This document shows, piece by piece, positions 33,641 through 41,218 of a stretch of DNA of 50,974 bases; position 1 is the stretch's first letter, and each line of letters opens with the position of its first letter. The stretch is from positions 1 to 50,974 of the forward strand of contig CAZVYQ010000017.1 in NCBI GenBank assembly GCA_964631375.1. The letters are read 5' to 3'. The DNA comes from JAAYYM01 sp964631375. Its GTDB lineage: Bacteria; Bacillota; Clostridia; Lachnospirales; Lachnospiraceae. Made by a program: the position numbers and the translations under genes. The notes beneath the pieces are model-generated. The model saw only the letters and a list, made by a program, of their open reading frames with translations. It searched no databases and had not been told where the DNA came from.

Positions 33641-35572
33641 TTACTCATTATTAACAATCTCATTCATTTGAGCCGCAATCTTATCGACTACATCTCCTAC
33701 GACAGTTGATTGTGCAGAAATCTCCTCGGAACTTGCCGCTAAATTTGCACATTTTTCATTTAATTCATTGACATTATTTAAGAATTCCTTTGTCTCCTCT
33801 GTCAAAGCTCTGATTGCAGGAACAAGCAGATCACTTTGCTGTTTGCCATAATTCACTGCATTTTTTGTCTGTTCTGACAAGTCTCTGACGCGATTTGCAA
33901 TGACAGTAAAGCCTCTACCGGCCTCTCCACTTCTTGCCGCCTCGATTCCTGCATTTAGTGCCAGCATGCTGGTCTGATTGGAAATCTTAATAATCGAATC
34001 ATTCACATCACTATAACCTTTCACGGATGCTTCGACTTGTGTCAGTGATTCTTTGAGCTTTTCTCCATATTCTGAAAGTAAATTGATGGCATGTGCCATC
34101 TGTGTTGTTTCTTCGGCAGATGCCTGATTACCACTTGTCACTTCACCCATGGAACTCTTAATCTGTTCAAACTCAACCAGAATATTTTGATACATGCTGA
34201 CCTGTTCTTCATGTTTGGATTGTACATCTTCTTTTAATTGATTGATGACATCCATCTCTTCTTGCAGAGAATCTTTCACATAATGAATACAACTATCCTT
34301 TTGATTGATTCCGTTTGCAATAGCCGTAGCCATTTCTTCACAGGAATTATAACCACATGCTCCACAGTTAATCTTTCTGGACTCTCTTGTATGCTTTTGC
34401 ATACTGTTAAACACATCATCCAACTGTGATGTGGTTGCTGTCAGTTCATTTTTCCCGATGTTCGTATTATAAGTACATATAAAGTCTTCTAACCTCAGAC
34501 TCTTGAACTGTTCGTTTAGTTTTGCAAGCCTTTCTGAATAGGAAAGAGATTTATCCCATGCTGTCTTTTTAGCATTGCAGTTTTCTGCCGTTCGTTGTGT
34601 ATGAATCTCCAACAGAATATCCTCATCATCCTCGCGGCTGTGGTCAGTTGCCGTACCATAGATACATCCTTTTGTACAGTTTAAAGCATCCACCATAAAC
34701 GGCAGTTCTTTTCCTGATTTCACACGTTTTTCATAAGCTTTCATAAAATGATATGCATGATCAGGACTTTCGATTTGGCGTACAAACATATCTTTTCCGA
34801 TAAAGTGTTCTACATTTTCTTTCAGACCACCCGGCATGGGATATACCGAACCCAAGCCATATTCGATCTCATCCGTTGCATCATAGCTGCCTATTGATAC
34901 ACCTTTCAGTTTATCCATCAGATGATTAAATGTTACATTATATGAAATATAACCCTGATTCTGAGGACGGTCTATCTCCGATTTCTTTGCGATACATGGA
35001 CTGATAAAGGCCAATTTGTCTGAAATGTTCATATACTTCTTCGCATAGATCGCTCCACACATCATTGGACTATGTATAGGAACCAGTTTGGGAACCAATT
35101 CCGGTACATACATTTCAATATAATCCACGATGGCGGGACAGGGCTGTGAAATTCCACCCACAAAATGATTCTTCGTAATATAATTCAGATATGCCCATGT
35201 CGTAATATCTGCTCCATAACTGATGCTTATGATGCGATTGATCCCCTGATTTTTCAAGTATCCAAGTACTTTTTTATATTCATTCGGATAATTTGCGATA
35301 AATGCGGGAGCTACCAAAACGCTGATGGAAACACCTCTCTTCAGATCTTCAAAAAAGCGATCGGTATCATCCTTATAGCTTCTGGCATCGTGTGTACATT
35401 CTCTGATACAGTTACCGCAGTGTATACATGCATCACCATCCACATTAATGACATTCGTCCCATTCACAGATGTTGAGTGATTGGCTGACAATACCGGACA
35501 AACCGAGATACATCTGTTACAGCCTTGACACTTCTCATTAGTGAAAATCAACCCCTCGTTCATATTTCCCAT
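33641..35572 (-). CDS. Iron-sulfur / hydrogenase H-cluster domain fused to a chemotaxis signalling domain
   Basis: A 643-residue soluble protein with no membrane segment. Domains in order: two [4Fe-4S] ferredoxin motifs (Cys15, 18, 21, 25 and Cys49, 52, 55, 59); an [FeFe]-hydrogenase large-subunit domain (about 80-365) with H-cluster ligands Cys145 (SQPCPAIVDY), Cys193 (SPCIAKKSE), Cys299 and Cys303 (DALNCTKGCIYG); a further 4Fe-4S domain (Cys403, 406, 411, 428 in CGACGYNSC); then a receptor-type coiled coil (about 435-643) with tip SNQTSMLALNAGIEAARSGEAGRGF. The proton-shuttle cysteine of catalytic enzymes is Pro144. This fits a hydrogen or redox sensor of the sensory [FeFe]-hydrogenase group signalling to CheA/CheW. 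AGGAGG precedes the start; the gene follows gerW by 29 bases. Confidence 0.88.
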   Translation of the reverse strand: MGNMNEGLIFTNEKCQGCNRCISVCPVLSANHSTSVNGTNVINVDGDACIHCGNCIRECTHDARSYKDDTDRFFEDLKRGVSISVLVAPAFIANYPNEYKKVLGYLKNQGINRIISISYGADITTWAYLNYITKNHFVGGISQPCPAIVDYIEMYVPELVPKLVPIHSPMMCGAIYAKKYMNISDKLAFISPCIAKKSEIDRPQNQGYISYNVTFNHLMDKLKGVSIGSYDATDEIEYGLGSVYPMPGGLKENVEHFIGKDMFVRQIESPDHAYHFMKAYEKRVKSGKELPFMVDALNCTKGCIYGTATDHSREDDEDILLEIHTQRTAENCNAKKTAWDKSLSYSERLAKLNEQFKSLRLEDFICTYNTNIGKNELTATTSQLDDVFNSMQKHTRESRKINCGACGYNSCEEMATAIANGINQKDSCIHYVKDSLQEEMDVINQLKEDVQSKHEEQVSMYQNILVEFEQIKSSMGEVTSGNQASAEETTQMAHAINLLSEYGEKLKESLTQVEASVKGYSDVNDSIIKISNQTSMLALNAGIEAARSGEAGRGFTVIANRVRDLSEQTKNAVNYGKQQSDLLVPAIRALTEETKEFLNNVNELNEKCANLAASSEEISAQSTVVGDVVDKIAAQMNEIVNNE

Positions 35573-35601
35573 TGAAATCTTCCTCCTGTGTAAAATGTAA
35601 T

Positions 35602-35997
35602 TTATTCCTCTTCAAAAGCCATCTTGACAGCTTCATCATCTGATACATCTGCATCATTCTTTTGGGAAGCAAATTTATTAACCAGATCAGGCACCATATC
35701 AAGAATCTTTGTCATACTGTCCTGATTCTTAATATTAACAAGGCGAGTGGTTCCGTTTTGAATCACAAGTACCGCACTCGGAGACATCTTTCCGGTCAGT
35801 CCACCACCACCATTACTCTTTTTGTCATTATTAAATTCTCCTGCTCCTACACCAAATGAAACATCTACAAACGGTAAAATGATCGTGTCATTTACCTTTG
35901 TTGCTTCACCTACAACAGTCTTGGAGGACAGAAATCCGTCCATACCCTTGATTAGTGCGTTTACTACTTCGGAAATATTATTGTTGTTGTTTGCCAT
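35602..35997 (-). CDS. gerW: GerW/YtfJ family spore protein
   Basis: Homologue of YtfJ/GerW, needed for L-alanine-triggered spore germination in Bacillus. The 131-residue protein has the family features: ISEVVNALIKGMDGFLSSKTVVGEA, IILPFVDVSFGVGAGEF, a glycine-rich GGGGLTGKMSPSAVLVIQNG and a polar C-terminus. The start at 35997 has GGGAGG upstream and overlaps the DUF2953 stop by one base, the same pairing as ytfI-ytfJ in Bacillus. This is one of the better signs that the organism makes spores. The H-cluster fusion gene follows 29 bases later on the same strand. Confidence 0.92.
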   Translation of the reverse strand: MANNNNNISEVVNALIKGMDGFLSSKTVVGEATKVNDTIILPFVDVSFGVGAGEFNNDKKSNGGGGLTGKMSPSAVLVIQNGTTRLVNIKNQDSMTKILDMVPDLVNKFASQKNDADVSDDEAVKMAFEEE

Positions 35998-36923
35998 TAC
36001 TGTTCCTCCCTGTTTTTCAAAGTCTTTAACAATCTCTTTACATCTTTATCAAAATATACCTTCCATGCTGTTTTAAGAAAAACAAAAGCCGTCATATGTC
36101 CACGAAAATCAATATCCGTTTCAAATACTGCTTCATCGAAGTGTGGATTTACATGTAGTCCACCTTCAAAGATCGGATAGATAATCCCTAACACTGCAAG
36201 AATAGCGCCTGTCACAGACGGATCCTCAGAACCAATCTCCAGTTCCATACGAAATCTGCGTGGCTTGATATGCTTGAACAATGATCCAAGCTCCCCCATT
36301 AACAGACGAAATACGGATTGATTTTGCTCATCCTGTATGAACTCGATATAAGAATCCATTTTTTTCATAATATTTTTTATTTTATCACATATGGTTTCAA
36401 ATGTATATTGTATATTGCGTATTTTATCATACAACATTTTGATGAAACGCTTCCATTTATCAATCAGGCTTTCCTTTTGTTTCTCTGGAGCAGTCTCTTT
36501 GATTTGATTAACACTACTTCTTTCATCCGCGTCTACCGTCTCTTTGATTTGATTAATACTGCTTCTTTCATCTGTGTCTATCGTTTCTTCTGATATTACT
36601 GTTTCTGGTATATCCAACAGATCCTTTTCATTTTCAGTGTTCTTTGGACTCGTCGGTTCTTTTGGAGCCTTTTTATGAAATTTGATTCCAAAAATTCTGA
36701 GCGTCTGAATCAACTCTCCGTTTTCCAGACTGACTGTCAGATGAATGATATGAAGCAGCCAGGATATACACACTTTTGCATTCAGATCATCATGATAATG
36801 TAAAATACCCCGATATCGAACAGGAACAAACATCACACACAAAAGTATCAGCAAGAATAGTGAAATGATTGAAAGCAGAATCCATCCGATCATTTTAAGT
36901 ATGAATAATATTACTTGTAGCAT
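35997..36923 (-). CDS. DUF2953 domain protein (YtfI-like)
   Basis: A 308-residue protein of the DUF2953 family, regularly found before gerW, function unknown. It has an N-terminal membrane segment (residues about 3-30), a cytoplasmic or extracytoplasmic linker rich in E/D/K, and the conserved C-terminal domain with LEIGSEDPSVTGAILAVLG and EAVFETDIDFRGHMTAFVF. The linker contains two tandem 15-residue repeats of the type DERSSINQIKETVDA. GGAGG precedes the ATG at 36923. It overlaps the upstream small gene by 13 bases and gerW by one base, so the genes form one coupled unit. Confidence 0.88.
   Translation of the reverse strand: MLQVILFILKMIGWILLSIISLFLLILLCVMFVPVRYRGILHYHDDLNAKVCISWLLHIIHLTVSLENGELIQTLRIFGIKFHKKAPKEPTSPKNTENEKDLLDIPETVISEETIDTDERSSINQIKETVDADERSSVNQIKETAPEKQKESLIDKWKRFIKMLYDKIRNIQYTFETICDKIKNIMKKMDSYIEFIQDEQNQSVFRLLMGELGSLFKHIKPRRFRMELEIGSEDPSVTGAILAVLGIIYPIFEGGLHVNPHFDEAVFETDIDFRGHMTAFVFLKTAWKVYFDKDVKRLLKTLKNREEQ
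36496..36585. repeat. Tandem 45-base repeat inside the DUF2953 gene
   Basis: Two adjacent 45-base copies (36496-36540 and 36541-36585) differ at six positions, all transitions. They keep frame and encode a 15-residue repeat in the hydrophilic linker. Confidence 0.85.
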
Positions 36924-37240
36924 TTCTTGTCCTCCAGATATGCTCTCATATTCTCATAGCTTCCTGTTTTGACGTGAATATCCTCCACAATCTGCGAAAC
37001 AAGCTGCATTGCTTCTCTTTTTCCATTTGCGATTCCTATAATATATAAATCCAATTTGCTATAATAATCCTGCATCAATACTGCACTATGACATATATCA
37101 AATACATCTTGGCCGTTTGTTGCAAGCATAATGACATATGTACTGACCATTCCTGCACGATGCTTGAGTTTCCATATCACCGTATTCTTTTGATCACTCA
37201 GCTTTTCTGTTGTATATAGATTCCGGTAAAAATGCAACAT
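36911..37240 (-). CDS. Small conserved-looking protein, unknown function
   Basis: I do not recognise a domain. The 109-residue protein starts MLHFYRNLYTTEKLSDQKN, has a hydrophobic but not clearly transmembrane core (AGMVSTYVIMLATNGQDVFDIC, LDLYIIGIANGKREAMQLVSQIVED) and a charged C-terminus. The pattern suggests a small soluble alpha/beta fold. ATG 37240 is chosen because GAGG lies six bases upstream; a longer TTG-started frame to 37279 has no ribosome site. It overlaps the DUF2953 gene by 13 bases and is first in the unit leading to gerW and the H-cluster fusion gene. Confidence 0.7.
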   Translation of the reverse strand: MLHFYRNLYTTEKLSDQKNTVIWKLKHRAGMVSTYVIMLATNGQDVFDICHSAVLMQDYYSKLDLYIIGIANGKREAMQLVSQIVEDIHVKTGSYENMRAYLEDKKCYK

Positions 37241-37287
37241 AACAGACCTCGTACAAACATTTCTGATTTTGTGTTTCAACTTTGCTC

Positions 37288-37317
37288 ATTATAGCATGAA
37301 TTCTGTAAACTTTCCAA
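37288..37317 (-). promoter_or_regulatory. Promoter of the DUF2953-gerW-sensor unit
   Basis: Minus strand: TTGGAA (37312-37317), 18-base spacer, TATAAT (37288-37293) with a TG-extended -10. It lies about 48 bases before the ATG at 37240. Confidence 0.6.
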
Positions 37318-37328
37318 TAATTATTGCG

Positions 37329-37357
37329 TTGACAATATTCCCAAAAGTTTCTATACT
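37329..37357 (+). promoter_or_regulatory. Sigma-A promoter of the HD-GYP-like gene
   Basis: TTGACA (37329-37334), 17-base spacer, TATACT (37352-37357). Its -35 is only 11 bases from the -35 of the divergent promoter, so the two could be co-regulated. Ribosome site GGGGGAGG follows at 37375-37382. Confidence 0.75.
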
Positions 37358-37390
37358 GAAAGTGAAAGTAATTTGGGGGAGGAAATGAAT

Positions 37391-38449
37391 ATGGAAATGA
37401 TCGCCGCAATCGCACTAAAGCCTAATATGGAATTGGCAGAAGATGTTGTTGATTATCAAGGCAAAGTCATCATGAAAAAAAATACCGTTCTGGATATTCA
37501 TATGATCAAAAAGATTCAGGCACATTCTATCACCAGTGTTAACATCAAAGAAGATGAAGACTATCTCCCCACCTATTTTGAAAAGCTCAAGGTTTCCAAG
37601 CTGTTAAAACAGTTCGAAGATGTTTATTCTGCCAATCTAATGGCATGGAAGGTCGCCGTAGATTCATTTATATTCAAGAAAGTTCCCATGAATAATTTTG
37701 ATTTACTAAAACTGACTGATAATATCATCAAACCGTTTACAAATCAGAAATCCTCAATTCTTGATATGCTTTATGTACTTCAGCATGATGAAACTGATAT
37801 GACCTATGCTCATTGTTTGAATGTAGCTTTACTGTGTAATACTTTTGGGCATTGGCTGAGATTTACGGATGAACAGATCACTACTCTGATTCTCAGCGGT
37901 TTTTATTATGATATCGGAAAGTTCTTACTTCCCAACGATATCATTTGGAAAAAAGGGAAACTCAATCAATTGGAATTTGATCTTGTAAAAACACACGCAT
38001 TCCACGGTTATCACATTATTAAGGATTTGGATATCGATGATCACATCAAACGGGCCGCTCTGATGCATCACGAACGATGTGATGGCTCAGGATATCCGCA
38101 AAGACTTGTATTATCTGATATTGACCCTTATGCAAAAATGATTGCCATTTTGGATTCCTACGAAGCAATGACTTCATTTCGTTCTTATCGTGAACCAATG
38201 TGTCCGTTTAAGGTTATCAGCATCTTTGAAGATGAAGGTCTGCAGAAGTATGATGCCGGATTTATTATGACATTTCTTGAGCGTATGGTTCAGGAGTATA
38301 TGAACAAACAGGTTCGACTCAGCGATGGTCGTGAAGGTGTGGTAGTCTTTATCAATAAACAGTCGCTCTCCCGTCCCATGGTACATTGTGGGGAGGACTA
38401 TGTGGATCTCTCACAAAACCGTTCTATTTCAATCGTTGCACTTCTATAA
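37391..38449 (+). CDS. HD-GYP-like domain protein with altered HD motif
   Basis: A 352-residue protein resembling HD-GYP cyclic-di-GMP phosphodiesterases. An N-terminal region of about 120 residues is followed by the HD-GYP domain. The GYP signature HHERCDGSGYPQ is intact (His226, His227, Glu228, Gly-Tyr-Pro 234-236), as are the first His of the metal site (YAHCLNVALL, His141) and DIGK. The HD pair itself, however, is Tyr173-Asp174 (FYYDIGKF), losing a metal-binding histidine. It may therefore have altered metal use, or act as a binding protein rather than an enzyme. The start at 37391 puts GGAGG eight bases upstream; ATG 37385 is too close. The end overlaps the converging PBP gene by six bases. 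Confidence 0.85.
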   Translation: MEMIAAIALKPNMELAEDVVDYQGKVIMKKNTVLDIHMIKKIQAHSITSVNIKEDEDYLPTYFEKLKVSKLLKQFEDVYSANLMAWKVAVDSFIFKKVPMNNFDLLKLTDNIIKPFTNQKSSILDMLYVLQHDETDMTYAHCLNVALLCNTFGHWLRFTDEQITTLILSGFYYDIGKFLLPNDIIWKKGKLNQLEFDLVKTHAFHGYHIIKDLDIDDHIKRAALMHHERCDGSGYPQRLVLSDIDPYAKMIAILDSYEAMTSFRSYREPMCPFKVISIFEDEGLQKYDAGFIMTFLERMVQEYMNKQVRLSDGREGVVVFINKQSLSRPMVHCGEDYVDLSQNRSISIVALL

Positions 38450-39916
38450 TTGAAAATATCGATCAAAGATTCGCTTTGCCATTGGTACAGCATATTCACC
38501 ACCGGAGCCAGCACCTTCGATCACAATTGTAACAACGACTGATTTTTCATTCATTTTGGCATACCCGGTAAACCATGCATGACTTTCGCTTTTATCTGTC
38601 GTATACTCCGCAGAGCCTGTTTTTCCTGCGGCTTCATATGCAGTCCCTTTTAATTTGGTTCCTGTTCCTGATTGTACCACCTCTTTCATAAAGGTCTGCA
38701 GTAGTTTTGCTTCTTCTGCTGTCATCAATCTCCCATAGGGCTCCGGCTTCGTTTCTCGAATCACATCTTGATTGTAATTCTCTATGCTTTCCACCAGATA
38801 TGGTTTCATTAATACACCATCCTTTGCGATTGCTGATGTAATCATGGCCATATGCATCGGTGTAATCTGTGTTTTTCCTTGACCTATAGCTGTCTGCATC
38901 ACTTCATCCAGATCTGACTTTGGATTAATCGGAACATAGCTTTTTTTATAACTGAAATCAAGTGGCAATTCCTTATTAAACAGTAGTTCATCACAAGTAC
39001 TTTCAAATTTCTTCTTATTCAGCTGAGTACTGATGTTGGCAAAAGAAGAATTACAGGAGTCAGCAAAGGATTGCTTCAGATCCACCTGTCCATGACTGAT
39101 TCCATGATAGCAATTGATCACTTGTCCGTCTTTTTCAAAATGACCATTACATTGAAACTGATAATCCTGATAATCCTCCATGTGTTCTCGTAGATATTCT
39201 AATGTAGTAATGATTTTAAAGGTAGATCCCCCAGGGTACAATCCATTTGTCGCACGATTTACAAGTGCTCCTGATTCCGCATCAGCTGTTACCTCCTCCC
39301 AGTCAGCATCAACCGTATTAGGATCATAATCAGGCTTAGATACCATAGAAAGAATTCGTCCTGTTTCAGGCTCTATCACAACGATAGAACCTTTATATAC
39401 GCCTAATGCATCACTTGCTGTTTTTTGCAGGTCTGTGTCCAATGTCGTGATTACATTATCTCCGATATTTTTTTGGTCGGTAATGGTATTTTGTAATCGT
39501 TCCTTTACAAACGCATTAGAAGTTAAAAGGCTGAAATTCTCCATGGATTCAATCCCCATCTTACCATGAGTCGAAAATCCCACAACATGTGCAAACAAGG
39601 AACCAAACGGATAATTTCTGGTTTCCTTTTTATTCGCATCAACCTTAGTTTCTGCAAGTACTTCCCTCTTGGCAGAATAGATCTTCCCGCGAACCACCTT
39701 CTGTGCCATCAGCTCCTGTCTTGAATTATAGGAATTATTAATCACTTCATCACTGTCAATGGCGATAAAATACATCATATAACCTAGCATTACAATGAAA
39801 AGAGCTACAAAAATATAGGTGATATTGGCAATTTCACGATTTCCTTTATTTCTGCTCGATTTTCTCTGATTCAGTTTTCCTTTGTTTATTTTTTCTTTTC
39901 CTGTTCGTCTGAACAT
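38444..39916 (-). CDS. Class B penicillin-binding protein (PbpA/PBP2-like transpeptidase)
   Basis: Membrane-anchored D,D-transpeptidase that cross-links peptidoglycan, working with the SEDS protein encoded just upstream. The 490-residue protein has a basic N-terminal tail, one membrane helix (about residues 31-52), a dimerisation domain, and the transpeptidase domain with catalytic SxxK (Ser231 in PGGSTFKIITT), SxN (SCN at 287-289) and KTG (AAGKTGSAEYT, near 430). Size and the pairing with RodA/FtsW resemble actinobacterial PbpA. AAGGA nine bases before ATG 39916 supports this start, which implies a 71-base overlap with the rodA-like gene in a different frame. Confidence 0.92.
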   Translation of the reverse strand: MFRRTGKEKINKGKLNQRKSSRNKGNREIANITYIFVALFIVMLGYMMYFIAIDSDEVINNSYNSRQELMAQKVVRGKIYSAKREVLAETKVDANKKETRNYPFGSLFAHVVGFSTHGKMGIESMENFSLLTSNAFVKERLQNTITDQKNIGDNVITTLDTDLQKTASDALGVYKGSIVVIEPETGRILSMVSKPDYDPNTVDADWEEVTADAESGALVNRATNGLYPGGSTFKIITTLEYLREHMEDYQDYQFQCNGHFEKDGQVINCYHGISHGQVDLKQSFADSCNSSFANISTQLNKKKFESTCDELLFNKELPLDFSYKKSYVPINPKSDLDEVMQTAIGQGKTQITPMHMAMITSAIAKDGVLMKPYLVESIENYNQDVIRETKPEPYGRLMTAEEAKLLQTFMKEVVQSGTGTKLKGTAYEAAGKTGSAEYTTDKSESHAWFTGYAKMNEKSVVVTIVIEGAGSGGEYAVPMAKRIFDRYFQL

Positions 39917-41216
39917 ATTCGTCCGTCCTTAAAATATATAATCCCTGAATGATTGCAAACATAATCAGTGTTGTCAGAACTGAAGTGCCCCCATAACTTA
40001 CAAGTGGCAGCGTGACTCCTGTTAATGGTATGAATTTTGTAACTCCTCCAATGGTCAGGAATACCTGAAACGCGTACATGACAGCCAGTCCAACTGCTAT
40101 GTATTTATAAAATTCATCCTTGAGTTTCATGGAAATATTCATAAACATCACGAAACAGCTGACACAAACTAAAATCAAACAGGCTCCGAAAATACCTCCA
40201 AGCTCTTCAGAAACAGCAGCAAACACAAAATCTGCTTCCACTACAGGGATCTTATCAGGGGCTCCCTGATCCAATCCCATTCCAAACCAACCACCCGTTC
40301 CGATTGCAAACAAGGATTGTGCGATCTGATAGCCTGCACTCTCAATCGTTCCAAGCGGATCTCTCCATGCCTGTACACGCACACGAACATGCGAAAACAA
40401 TCGATATCCTACAAGAGATGCCACGATTCCTCCAGCCAATCCCGCCAGTAGGCACAATGGATTCCTGGTAGCTACATATATCATAAATATATACACAATG
40501 AAGAAGATCAATGCACTGCCCAAATCCTTCGAAAGAACTAAGATTAACACATGAGCTGCAGCTACAGCGGCCGTCAAAATAATATGAATAAAATCCGAAG
40601 ATTTTGCCAGCATCCCTGCAATCGCAAATACAAACAAGATTTTCACAAACTCAGACGGCTGAAAGGAGTATCCGCCCAGTGAATATGATATTTTAGATCC
40701 ATTCGTCACCTTGCCTAACAGCATAACAATGCCCAATGCAGCAATTCCTACCAGAGCATATATCCAAGGAAATCTCGATACTATTTTTATCTTTTTTACC
40801 AGATATGGAATGAACATCGTCAGAATCGTAGATACAACAACGATCTTAAATTGCTTCACTGAACGGTCATACGATAGCCTTGTCAAAATAATGAAGCTGA
40901 CAGTCAGTAATAGGCACATATTATTAATAATCAGTCGGTTGGCCTTAGGATAAATCACACGATAGAGTGCGATGGTTGCAAACAGGGTGATCTGTTGAAA
41001 CGCATAAAATATAATCAACATCGGATTCTTGGTTTCCAGACACAACACAACAAAGGATACAAAATGTATCAAGAACATTAGAATATTCTGCCTAATGTAG
41101 ATACCATTTCGATCCTCCTCCGTTGAGTAGCGGAATACAGTAAAGCACTCAAGCGTATAAAATGCCATAAACAAGATAATGGCATATTTAGAAAACTCAA
41201 TGATAATATTGGCCAT
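39846..41216 (-). CDS. FtsW/RodA/SpoVE family SEDS glycosyltransferase
   Basis: Polytopic membrane enzyme of the SEDS family that polymerises lipid II into glycan strands. The 456-residue protein has about ten to twelve hydrophobic helices and the family motifs SLGGYSFQPSEFVKILF, VLSKDLGSALIFF, GTGGWFGMGLDQG, EADFVFAAVSEELGG and the terminal TGVTLPLVSYGGTSVL. Its basic C-terminal tail (RTDEYVQTNRKRKNKQRK) is encoded by the region that also encodes the PBP N-terminus. Whether it serves elongation (RodA), division (FtsW) or sporulation (SpoVE) cannot be decided; pairing with a 490-residue PBP suggests an elongation-type pair. GGGGAG precedes the start. Confidence 0.92.
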   Translation of the reverse strand: MANIIIEFSKYAIILFMAFYTLECFTVFRYSTEEDRNGIYIRQNILMFLIHFVSFVVLCLETKNPMLIIFYAFQQITLFATIALYRVIYPKANRLIINNMCLLLTVSFIILTRLSYDRSVKQFKIVVVSTILTMFIPYLVKKIKIVSRFPWIYALVGIAALGIVMLLGKVTNGSKISYSLGGYSFQPSEFVKILFVFAIAGMLAKSSDFIHIILTAAVAAAHVLILVLSKDLGSALIFFIVYIFMIYVATRNPLCLLAGLAGGIVASLVGYRLFSHVRVRVQAWRDPLGTIESAGYQIAQSLFAIGTGGWFGMGLDQGAPDKIPVVEADFVFAAVSEELGGIFGACLILVCVSCFVMFMNISMKLKDEFYKYIAVGLAVMYAFQVFLTIGGVTKFIPLTGVTLPLVSYGGTSVLTTLIMFAIIQGLYILRTDEYVQTNRKRKNKQRKTESEKIEQK

Positions 41217-41218
41217 AA

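Noticed and set aside
33641..35572. A catalytic hydrogen-producing hydrogenase
   Set aside because: The proton-shuttle cysteine is proline, other conserved pocket residues differ, and a chemotaxis signalling domain is attached. Sensor is a better reading.
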